Part shown: piece by piece, positions 49,700 through 60,398 of the stretch
Position numbering within the stretch: position 1 is the first letter of the stretch
Layout: the number at the start of each line of letters is the position of its first letter
DNA from: Anarhynchus alexandrinus
Taxonomy: Eukaryota > Chordata > Aves > Charadriiformes > Charadriidae
Assembly: GCA_008711295.1 (NCBI GenBank)
Contig: VUYV01000215.1
Location: 1,032,239-1,096,238, forward strand
Direction of reading: 5' to 3'
Length of the DNA: 64,000 nucleotides
Program-made: the position numbers and the translations under genes
The notes under the pieces: model-generated
What the model was told of the DNA's origin: nothing
The model's database searches: none
The model's input: the letters and a program-made list of their open reading frames with translations, nothing else

Positions 49700-51881
49700 G
49701 ATGTTCAGAAAAGCCTGTATTGTATTTTGGTAGCAAACAATTTGTTCTGCAGTCTTCCTTTTAATTGAAATATTCACAAACAGCAAATAACATCCATCTC
49801 AATGAGGCCAAGAAAACCTAACACAAATGAAAGGATGTAAACAGCTTCAGTCTTTCTTTTTACCTTTCAGAGAATCTATAACTGCCGTCAGGCATATGGT
49901 GCTTCTGTTTAACTGCTTGGCTGAGAAGGCAACCAAACATCTACATGGTCTTGAGGTATGATGGTATCTAATTTGAAGGCAAGGCCATACCAAAAAGAAA
50001 TCTCCCATTGTCTGGGGAATTTGAAAGCAACTGCTGCAGGATATTCTTACTACTTACCATGAAAACCATTAATGTTACAGTTAATTATTTCACCTTGTGG
50101 CATGCCTGTAAATATTTTAGTAACTACCTGTGTGAAGTGTCCAATTTAGGCAATATTTCCGTCAGTTTCTATCGATGAAACTCCATGCACAGCTGATCCC
50201 CAACATACTTGAAAGATGTGTCTCTATACTTAGGGAGTGGAGGCACAATGGCTAGCAGCTGTGCTCAGCTCTGTTTGTTACATTTTTGAGCCCCAAGCTT
50301 CTCCCTATTCTTAGGGCCCTCTCAAGAGCTGTCAGAGTCATAGAGTCCCAAGCTTGGAGTGATTCCTCTATGTCAATGCTTCAGATCCCGAGGGTATCTC
50401 TAGGACATCTGGGTGCATCTATATGGCATGCAAGACTGGCTGGATTTGGAATGTCACCTACCCTTTAAACCTTTGGTGACCATCCTCATAAGGGCCGTCT
50501 AGCAGTCACAGTATTCCTTCAATGTCTGCAATGCGCTGATATCAGGACCCAACATATAACAAAATATTGAATTCATATTGCTTACACTCCTCTAAACTGA
50601 GATATTACCACCAAGGTCGAGAAAGAAAGTTAAAAGAACAGGAGGAATCCTGATGGGCAAGGAGGACCAAGTCATCTTCCAGACCGTGCCACCTTGACCA
50701 ATACCAGAAAGTGGGCCAGAAATCTTGTGAAAATTTGCTGCCAAGCTCAGTTTTGCCATGTCATGGTAGTCATCACTTTGCCTAATGAGCAAGCAGATGA
50801 AGGACGGCTACTAGAGAACTGCTAATTTACAGGTGTGGCTTCATGGCTTTTGGTAAGAAGCAAGTACCACTTCAAAGAAAGACAACACATATGTTGGGTT
50901 GTACAGCTCCCGGGCATAGCAATTGCCACACTGGAAAGTTCATTGCTGGGGGAGGTGTAACACAGACCATTAGCTGCTTTGTCGGGGCTGTCTGACATTC
51001 ATGATAGCCCCGTGCCCATTGCGGCTGCCCAGAGAACAGAATCCCTGACTGTGTTGGGTCCATCCTTGAGACAAATATGCCCGGGGTCTGATCGGGGGAA
51101 CCCTGCCCTTACTGCAGTCATGGAGGACATAATTCCATCTTTGCCTATGAATAACAGTCATGGGGTCCTGATACATGCTGCATACCAATCCCACAAACTG
51201 AACATCAGTAGCCTGATAATAACCATCTCCCCTGCTGCCAGTGTGGTCCGTTTGCATGTGGCCTGACAAGCATGAATCCAAGATGTTCTTCAACTTTATG
51301 GTCAACTCCTGGTGAGTTTAGGCAGCTCAGAATTTGTTCACGCTGCCTTCAAGATTTCTTTCACAATAGATAATGTCCACAGGCAACCAGTTACCCGCCA
51401 CACAACAAGCAGTGCCTGTGAGGACAATGGTAAAACATTCATTATTTATACATCTAGGAAAGCAGTCATTCTGGAAGCCTGTCCTGCAGATCAGGTCTGA
51501 AATCGTGTGTGCTGTTAGCTAGCATGTTTCCACGTGCATATGCATTTGTAAATACAGCTTCCTCTATTCATATATAATAACTGTGACTCCATTTGCCTTT
51601 GCCCTGCATTAAAAAAAAATAAAAAATCATTGGTTCCCCAAGACTTGTTAGAGTCTGGCTGTCAGATTCACCTGCATAATACACTAAGCATCTTGCATTC
51701 TCTTAAAATTCCTAACCGATGGCTGGATTATTTTTTTTTTTATAGCAGCAAAGTGACTGAGTACTTATGAGAGAGGAAGGCAGAAGCTAATGTGTATCTG
51801 CCATTTCGCTGGTTGGCTGTCATAGTGCCTAGACATGAGAACTGAGACCCTGGAGACTCCTTGTGCCTGCTGCAATGAACA

Positions 51882-51996
51882 CTAAAGGATGAGGAAGAAA
51901 GAAAGGAAGCAAAGAAGGAATGGTAAATTAGACTAGGGAAAAAAAAAACCAAAAGGGAAGACAGGTAAGAGAGGGAGAGAGAGGGAAAGAAGCAGA
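51882..51996 (+). repeat. Purine-rich (GA/GAAA/GGGAGA) low-complexity tract
   Basis: A long stretch dominated by A and G with an A9 run and GAGAGAGGG units. Such mirror-like polypurine DNA can form triplexes. Confidence 0.6.
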
Positions 51997-53147
51997 GATG
52001 GTAAACGACAATGTGAGGTCAAGTTGTTATAATACAAAACAAAACACAGCCTTGTGGTGTAAAGCACATGCATAAAGTGTCTAAATTAAGTTTTCCAGAC
52101 CTATTTAATTTTTTATTGTTTTAAATGTTGGAACTTTGAAACCCCTGTGCTTGGTGTTTAATCTTACTTTTTCTTTAATGCAATCTTTGTAGCAAGTATA
52201 CCATATAAACTCAGTGTTAGCCAGCAAAAGTCTTGGCCAGATCCTGAATTGAACATTTCTGCAGTTCTAAATGATCTTCTGGTTCAGATAGTTCAAGATA
52301 TTGATCTATATGACTGAAGTTTAGGTAATTATAAAAGGACATGGAACAGGTTGATTATAGCGATATCTGGGGAGCTGAAATACAGATTAAGTCTTCACTG
52401 ACTTGCTCCATCTCTTGGCCTACAAGAATGTAGGTTTTCAGTCAAATACAATGAAGTATAAAAGCAAATATCTTCTTTCCACTTACCATGGAGAGAAGAA
52501 AATAATTTATTGCATTGCACAAATAGTAGCATCTCGGTATAATAGTAATACCCATAATGGAACCAAACATTCATCATTAAAAAAATAGGTTTTTTTCTCT
52601 GAAAATATATGCCTTCTCTTCAGCATTTATCTTTCAGAAGCTGTCTATTATCCAGTCACAACGTTAAATTTCATTGACACTATCTCCTAAATTGAATCAT
52701 AAATGTGGGAGAGATCTGTAACATAATAGGTAAATTGGGTGTTACTCTGAATGAAGTGGAATTTCAGTTCCTGTCTTTGCTGACGGTTTTGTTCGTTAAA
52801 AAGGAAAGGCAGTTCATGTATAAATGCACTCTTCTTAGGAAAGGTTCTGAGCACCAAGTGTTCCTATGGCCACCTAAATACTTTCTGTTCAGGACAACTC
52901 AGACCCATATCACAGTATACTGGAGAGTTTATCCTTGGTTTACACTTAATACAATGCTTTGGCAGAAGAGCACTCTGGAAGTTTAAGCTATCTTTTGTTA
53001 CTCCAACATCACCAAGAAAGATGATAATTGACTCTGGTTTTCGAGGTTTAGATATTCAAATCAAGTAACACTATTACCCATGAACTCATGAACACATGTT
53101 ACAGAATGATTTACAGCTCCTCATGATTTTCCTAAACGTGCAAATCT

Positions 53148-53612
53148 CATAGAATCGTTTAGGTTGGAAAAGGCCTTTAGGATCACCAAGTCCAACTGTT
53201 AACCTGACACTGCCAAGTCACCACTAAACCATTTCCCTCAGCACTACATCTAAAGGTCTTTGAAATCACTCCAGGGAGGCTGACTCAACAACTTCCCTGG
53301 GCAGCCTGTTCCAATGCTTGTCAACCCTTTCGGTGAAGAAATATTTCCTAGTATCCAATATAAACCTCCCCTGGTGCAACTTGAGGCTGTTTCCTCTTGT
53401 CTTTCTGCTTGTTACTTGGGAGAACAGACTGACACCCATCTCGCTACAACCTCCTTTCAGGTAGTTGTAGAGAGCCATAAGGTCTCCCCTCAGCCTCCTT
53501 TTCTGCAGGCTCAACAACTCCAGTTGCCTCAGCTGCTCCTCATAAGACTTATTCACTAGAACCCTCACCAGTTTTGTTGCTCTTCTCTGAACACACTCCA
53601 GTATCTCCAGTA
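53148..53612 (-). mobile_element. CR1 LINE, 5'-truncated (neoavian-type subfamily)
   Basis: Plus-strand reading gives the reverse complement of a CR1 3' end: 'TTTAGGTTGGAAAAGGCC', 'AAGTCCAACTGTTAACCTGA', 'CACTGCCAAGTCA', 'CTTCCCTGGGCAGCCTGTTC', 'TTTCAGGTAGTTGTAGAGAG' and 'CTCCTCATAAGACTTATTC'. Only one terminal octamer is visible, so the 3' end is slightly decayed. The 3' UTR wording differs from the 19121 copy, so it is a different CR1 subfamily, one I associate with Neoaves. The right end is approximate. Confidence 0.95.
53266..53612 (-). pseudogene. CR1 ORF2 fragment (C-terminal RT end), with internal stop
   Basis: Minus-strand translation shows [52 protein letters not shown] and [17 protein letters not shown], aligning with the CR1 ORF2 tail seen at 19203-19646. 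The frame ends at a TGA at 53266-53268, just after SASLE, where related copies continue with V/I-F-K; the rest of the C-terminus follows beyond that stop. The N-terminal residues before ECVQRRATK in the open frame come from flanking DNA. Non-functional relic. Confidence 0.9.
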
Positions 53613-56600
53613 TTAGAATCATTTTCAAACCCAAAGTTTTCCTTTGTAATTGCCAAATTTAATCCAGTGAGCACAGAGATGTGTGCCTGGAGATACGTAG
53701 CATTGCTCCTCTTTTAGGAGCTTCAGTATGCTGTCATTGATTAGAAGGTTCTGGTGAGTGAATTTCAGCTACTGAATTTTTGGCTGCTCTAAGCCTCTTG
53801 TCATCTGAGTTTTGCATATGGCTGATATGTTTCCTCTGTCCCTATTTCTAGCTAAAGGCTATGTACTGCACTTTACATTGCTCTTCAGTTGGGGGGAGTT
53901 TCTTCAGAGCATACCAAAAAGTCAAAACTTGCCTTGTTCCTTCCACTTTACCTTCTGCTTGTTAATGGTTTTGTAGCATGAACATATTTGGTACAATAAT
54001 TAAGCGACAATAAAGGAAGCTGGGAATAAAGGAAAAGGAGGTGGTCTACACAACAGAGCAGACATGCAACTCGTAGCCAAAGGATGTTATGAAAAGTTTA
54101 AAAGGAAAGGAAGAATAGACAAGGTTGTGCAGCAGCAATCTATTGAGGTTTATCAAACACAAACCTATGTTCAACTCAGAGTTTGAAAGGTTTGGCAGAT
54201 GAGAGAGTAATCATGGGGAGCATCATATGCGCTCACTCGCTTCCTGTCTTTCCTATGTACCTCATCATGCCCACTGCTGGAGACAGGGTACTGAACTACA
54301 TCCTCTGATTCACCCACTGCGGCTATTGATAGTTTCCTAGGTATCCAATGATAATGATTAATTACCACTGTTAATAACCAAATTTCAATTATTAATATGA
54401 AAATTAAAGAAAATGTTATTCCTTAAAAACTCTTCATTCATTTCACATTATGCCTTAAAAAGATAACTACAAAACTCTGCCTTATCTATACCATGTCCTT
54501 TATGGCTAACATTATTCCACACCTCTTCAGGTAGCTGTCTGTATTTACCACTATGCCTTCAAGTGGTACAACACTCCCAGCTGTGCCACATCCTCCGAGT
54601 AATGCATAAAGGAAAATCTGGGTGCACAGTTTTTACCTGCTTCTGAAGAAAGTGGAAGAAGCAAGGAAGCTCTGTTTCCTCCATTGTGCCATTCTTATAA
54701 AACCCTTTTAACAGCTAAGCTGGGACTAAACATGCCATACAAATTATAAAAGCTGCAAAACTGATTTGTAAATAAATTATAATTAGTTTGTTTTGGGGAC
54801 AGGTACAGCTGAGATCTGCAACACCTCCCTGGGAGGAAAAGTACAGCAAGGAGTGAATCACGCACACTGAACAAAAGTTTTCACCATATGAGCGGTGTCA
54901 TTGAAGAGGTGGGCAGAGGACAGACTATAGTTGAAACACTATTTTTCCTAGGTTTTAGGTGCTGAATTTCAGTCTAGGCTCTTAAGCATAATTTCTTCTA
55001 AACCCCAGATATGGAAAATAATACCAATATAGACGTATCAAAACTTACTCAGTGGACATAAAGAATTACTCTATGCCAAGATGGCTAGTGAGAAACCACA
55101 CCTACAAAAAATGCTAATTTTCATTTAGATTAGGAAGGTGTTATGAAGAAATACTATCTAATTTGTAATGTTCACCAACTTGTCTCTTCTTTTGTTTTGC
55201 CAAAGAAGGCTGCTTTGGTTAAGGCTTCAGTTTGGCTGGAGAAACCAACCTGCAGGAACGTGGCTTTGACATGGCTTGTCCTTGCTGCCAGCTCGCTCTC
55301 ATAATTGTTGTCCCACTGCTCTCTCACATCAGGATGCATCAGTGTTGGAGTCTAATCTTTGAAAATGCCTCAGCTGCAGGCATCTGTCCTTTGCTAAGTG
55401 GGTTTTAGAAAGCCATTATTTTGGGTAATGTTTCCAGTAATCCTGGACATTAAGTCTCTGGCTAGTCTGACCTCCCTGTGCTTGATGAAGGCATAATTTC
55501 AACCCCTATTTCTTTTCCAGGTATAAAATGACATGTTTGTGAATCTGTATCCCCTTAATGTAGGATGAGATGGGAAAAGAGAGGCCAATAGGATGTCCAC
55601 TGCCTCTGACATGTTACAAAGTACAGGTCTTCACAGGGAGAAGTAACCAGGCTTAAATATGCTCCAGGGCACCTCTTAACCTCCATTTTAAATTCAGCCT
55701 TCTCCACTGCTGAAGGAAAGCCAGGAGGTAGAAGATATGTGAAAGTCAAGCACAATTTTTTTTTTCCCCTGTGAAAGACAGCAGAAGCTGTGTTCAGTTT
55801 TTACTGCTCCTCTGGTCTTGAGTTACACCTCCTGTTTTCTCACACCGTAGGGACTGCCTTAACCACCTTCTGTGAAACAGAGTCTTTAAAGCAAGCATGA
55901 CCCCCTCCAGCCCAATGCTGTAAAGGAAAACCACCCTCCAAAGGCTGAGAGGCTGCTGCTCCCGCATCCTCTGATGAGTGGATTAGCTGGCATGGTTAAG
56001 CAGGTGAGATGAGTGAAGGACCAACACAGGGAAAATAGTTTGGCTTTTTGTGGGGTAGCAGGTCTGGGATATGAGCTTTCTGTCTGAGGTGAACGTCATT
56101 ACTCCAGCTATTTTCAAAACACCCCCTTGCTTTTCTTTAAAATGGAGCATATCCAATTTTGAATCAGATTGGCATGTGGGAAAAAATGCAGTTACACTTT
56201 TTATTATAAATAAGAATATATATCCATTATGTTTTCTTCAAGTTCAGCATAGGCCCAGAGGTCTGCTGGCCCTTAACCCTTGCATCCACAGAGGAGAGTG
56301 TAGAAACTTGTTTTCTCCAAGGGAAGGAGGTAGAACTAGAGCTTAATGCCACTGTTTAGCAAGATGAACTGTACCAAAAGTCCAGGTGTGCTTCCCAGAC
56401 TCTGAAAAACAGCAGCTGACATTGTAGTATTAAAGCAGTACCTCAAAATTAAAGAAGCTTTGCTCTTGTTTAGTTGCTCTGCACAAAATCTGGCTTAATG
56501 CTGACATGTTTTGCAGCTGAGCAAGGTCTCATATATGGAGATGGAATTCCTCCTGCTCAGAGCTCATAGTAGACTTGGGGCTTCTGTTATTGCATTCGCA

Positions 56601-58930
56601 GACATATTGGCTCCAGGCCTGCTCACAAGGGTGGTAAAATGCCCAAAGGTTTCAGCAGAAGCAGAATCAGACCAACTGTAAGAGCTAGAAAGCTAAACGC
56701 AAAATAACCCACTCTCCCTCCCCCACAAAAACAGTGTAGGATATACCATGCGAAGTGTCAATAAAAATACAAAACAGTGATTAGTTTTCCACATAAACAT
56801 TTCATCGCATCCTTTCTGAACACCAATCACTGTGACAGTCCATGACAATATAAATGATGACATGACTGAGGTGCTCTAATCCATCCAGCTTGTGTTGCTG
56901 TAGTTGTCAAAGAAAAAAAACCTCCATAAAACCTCTAACCAAAACAAAACTCCACTATCCCACATATGTTACCAATGCTTTCTAAAAATGGCCATTCAAC
57001 AAGCTAGGCTCCATACCATGACTTCAAATTAAACCATATGTTCATTTAGAAAATGAAAAACTTCAGGGTTGAATGAGCCTTGGAAATGGAAATCATGGTT
57101 TCCAGCATGATTTTCTCTTGGGGAAACCTTGGGGTAATCTGTATGCCCATCATACAAGTCGCTGGACACCTATGATATTGTACCATGAATGCTGGCTTCC
57201 TCATAAAGGTCCTCTGTTTTGCAAAGAAGGGCTCAGTATGTGGACTGGCGGCTTGATTTTTTCCATTTTGACATTTGTTAAAAACAAGCTACAACATAAT
57301 CAGTATCAGAAACTTTGTGGGCATTGTGTGGAAAATTTCTGGCATTCCCAGCCTGCAGCTCACACCTTTCACCAAGGTCCACACTAACCCTGCCTGTGAG
57401 AGGAGATGGTGGAAAGTGGTGCTCTGTGGTAAAGGAACCAACAAAATATCACTCAGCTTAAAGACAAAGCTTTCGTTATATTTAGTTCTTTAATAAATAG
57501 TAATAATAAAACCAATGCGAAATTACATGGAGGCTAAATCAACAAACAGTAATTTAAATGGTACACTAGCTTAGTTCCCACAGCTCTCCTCTAAATGGTA
57601 CACACTTCAAGGTCCGTAGGAGTTAAGGGAGGAACATTTCTCCTTCTGCCATCTTGATTTCAGTGAAATTCATGAGTGCACGAAGCAACTAATGTTGCCC
57701 TGGTGTGGAGGCCAGCACAAAATTTGGCTAGCTTAGGGGAGGAGGTGGTAAGAGAGGGTAGGTCAGACAATGTGAATGTTGGGAGTATGCAGTGCATGGA
57801 TGGCCTGAGGGGATTGATCCTTTTCGTTACCCTTCTCCCAGGCCCTCTAGCCCTTCATATCCCCATCCTGGGACCTATTCACACCACACCACTACCACCA
57901 CCACTCCTCTCACCCCCAACTCATAAGACAGGGCAAGCTCTGAAAAGATAAACAAGGTGTCAGAGAACAAAGAAAGAAGGACATTGAGGCCAGATAATGC
58001 TGAGCAGACGTGGGCTGGACTTCACAGGGTGGCACTACAGCAGCATCACAGACACTGAGATAGTACTGATATATAGGTTTGGCCTGACTTGGTATTCCCT
58101 ACAGTTAGATTTATAGCACAGCAGTGGTATGAAGATAACACATACAGGGCTGAAGGATAGAGCAAAAGCCCTCTACAGCACAAGCAGAAAAACAAATACA
58201 CTTTCTGATCTACCTTGCATCTTACAAAGATTATTCTAGGCACTTTGGGGCAATCTTTAGTGGTGATGATAATAAATTCCCTTTTCATGACAACCGTTCC
58301 CCACTTCATAGCACGATGTGATACCCTTACAGAATATTATCCAGAATGTTTTAACAAAAACAAATTGCGTATGTTATTGCTATATGCTACAAAAGTGGGA
58401 AGGTGGTGCAAAATATCATCACCTTCATACTTTTCACTTCTAACAAGCCACTTACTGAGATGGCAAATGCTGTGGGACATGAATGTCCTTGTAGCGCACC
58501 CTCTGCAGGCTGTACTTTTTCCTTGCTTAGCTGAAACCTTCTACTGCCTCTGAATTTCCTTAGCCTCAGGGCTGCTCTAATTTCCAACTGGCTGCTCATG
58601 ACCTCAAAGGCCTGTTCTTGTTGTTGGGTTTTGCTGGAGACAGCACATCCACACCCCGTACTTCAGACTGAGAGCTTGGGTGGTTTAGGAATTAAGATGA
58701 CAGCCCTGTAATGTACATAGATTACTCAGCCTTGATAAAAAAATAGGGTAATCATGCTTCTATACCACGAGGATAAAATGCCAAGCGTTGGTGAAAAGCA
58801 GACGCTTTGCTCCTGCAGCCCTCAGGCTGGATAGGTAGGCAGGGAGCAGGAGAAGCATGGCTAGCACTGAACGCCAGCCTCCGCGTGAGTTGAGTTGTTT
58901 ACTTGCTGGCTGAGCCTAGAGCATGGCGGT
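53613..58930. other. Unique non-coding DNA
   Basis: No gene recognised over 5.3 kb. A CAC/CCA-rich patch lies at about 57879-57920. A 104-codon frame (57073-57387) and a 112-codon frame (58215-58553) have no recognisable domain. A weak CTCF-like word (ACCCTCTGCAGG) occurs near 58499-58510. Confidence 0.5.
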
Positions 58931-59045
58931 AGGAAACAGGTTCGTTTTATAAAATAAAGCCCGCCTGACCCCTCCACGGGGTGAAGTTTCCTCACCCTTC
59001 ACCACGTGGCTCAGGTTCACCCGGGACCGCGGCTGACTCACCGTC
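58931..59045 (+). promoter_or_regulatory. Candidate regulatory cluster (TATA, E-box, AP-1)
   Basis: Within 100 bp: TATAAAA at 58948-58954, a palindromic E-box CACGTG (in CCACGTGG) at 59003-59008, a CCGCGG word, and TGACTCA (AP-1, or NF-E2-like with the preceding GC) at 59034-59040. The surroundings are GC-richer than the window average and carry several CpGs. This is motif reading only: no downstream exon was recognised, so it may be an enhancer, an unannotated promoter or coincidence. Confidence 0.3.
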
Positions 59046-60377
59046 TGGGAATTTGGAGTAGGCATGGCCTTTGTAAAAAAGCGGTGCTAAAAACTTGCTG
59101 TGCAAGATAAACAAGGAAAACAGGCTGCTTGGCACACAGGCGATTCAGATGTTGACCATTGTGTTCTCCTGGAGTTAATCATCACAGGCCAGGCCAGCCT
59201 TTGCAGCCGGAGGTGAGCTGCGGCTGCTCGCTCAGTGCTGAGGAAGCAGGTGCAGCAACAGCTCATTGTTATAACAGTGTTTTGAAAATTGGGAAACCTG
59301 ATATTTTTTCCCCCCCCTGTGGGGAAGCGGGGGTGAAGCTGGGCAATGCCGGTGCAGGTGGCACGGCTGGAGGTGGGGGGGGGGCAGGGGCGAGCGCGCA
59401 TGGCCACCTTGCCCAGAGACCAGACGTTCTTCCTTGCACCTGCGTTCTTCCTTGATGCCTTGGAGTCTGACCTTGGTTCCGGTTGGAGGAACAGGCCCTC
59501 TGCCCAGCCCAGTCACCCATGTCTGCCAGCTTGGGGCCACCACCATGGTGATTAGCCCTTATTCTAATTACAGGCTCACCAGCTGGGTCGTATCCTGAAA
59601 GGTACCTTCAGGAGGTACTCAGACAGAAAGTCTTGCAGACTCCCCAGGCAGTAAGCCAGCCGCAGGGCAGGGTCTCTGAGCTGCCCTCCTTCCAGAGGCT
59701 GCGTGTGTGCATCTACCTCCAGGTAGATCCCAGCATGCTGATGTTTAGGCAGCTTCACCCAGGAGACAGAATTCTCACTTCATTTCTTCTTCTCCCCCTC
59801 TATTCCTCAGACCTTTCACATAATGTGGTTAATTACAGTCAGCTTACTAGACCTCGGCTTGTTTGCTGCTTTTTGCAGCACTGGCTGTGTGAGGGGGCTT
59901 GTCAACAGGAGACCTTCCACCACTCCTGAGCCCAGTCTGCAGAGGCTGAAGGTGATGATAATCTGATAGCTGCTCTTTGGCCTACCTGAAATGGGCATGT
60001 TTGCACTTCATCCTCATTTCTAAGGGACAGATGGGTGTGTTAATAGTTGCTTCTTTGGCTAACCTAGCTGGCAGTGGGTTAGGGAAGTCACAGGGGACCG
60101 GACTCACACAAGGATAAAAGGGCAGGACCGAGATCTACGTTGATGACACTGATAACCCATTCTGATCCTGTTCTGAGGTTGCAGGAAGGGCTTCATTTCC
60201 CAAAGCTCCTCTTCTTGCGCTTCTCTGGAATAGCAATGTTTTAAGGAGGAGAAAAGAACACAACAGCAAGATAGCTTTTCAGTCTTTTATGGATTTTTAG
60301 CTCTTATCTAAATAATTTGCTACTAAGTCTTTTTTGTCCTTGCTTCCTTGCCAAGATAATAAAGGGTGTGCATGTAT
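59046..60377. other. GC-richer DNA with G/C runs
   Basis: Includes C8 near 59311, a G10 run at 59375-59384 followed by CAGGGGCGAGCGCGCA, and many overlapping open frames on both strands at 59087-59560 that reflect GC content. None has a domain. Confidence 0.45.
59375..59384 (+). repeat. G10 run in CpG-containing DNA
   Basis: Ten G followed closely by GGGG and GCGAGCGCGC, giving local G-quadruplex potential in a small GC-rich pocket. Confidence 0.6.
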
Positions 60378-60398
60378 ACACACACACACACACACACA
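60378..60398. repeat. (AC)n microsatellite
   Basis: About ten AC units flanked by GTATA and TATTTG, a plain dinucleotide repeat. Confidence 0.95.

Larger units (their letters stand above)
48449..53147. other. Unique DNA with an unexplained degenerate block
   Basis: No gene recognised. 50290-51530 is GC-richer than its surroundings and shows broken, protein-like stretches on the minus strand (see findings), possibly an old transposon; no family could be assigned. A (TTA)n repeat and a purine-rich tract are annotated separately. Confidence 0.45.

Noticed and set aside
49568..49786. Minus-strand ORF with a run of about ten asparagines
   Set aside because: The run is the (TTA)n microsatellite read on the other strand; the rest of the frame has no domain.
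50290..51530. Assignment of the degenerate block to PIF/Harbinger
   Set aside because: A GLKGR word and a few scattered residues were suggestive, but the distance to the expected catalytic region is about twice what the family has and the frames do not align.
59087..59560. Several ORFs of 69-106 codons on both strands
   Set aside because: Same reason: a GC-rich, G/C-run region with mutually overlapping frames and proline/glycine-rich low-complexity peptides.
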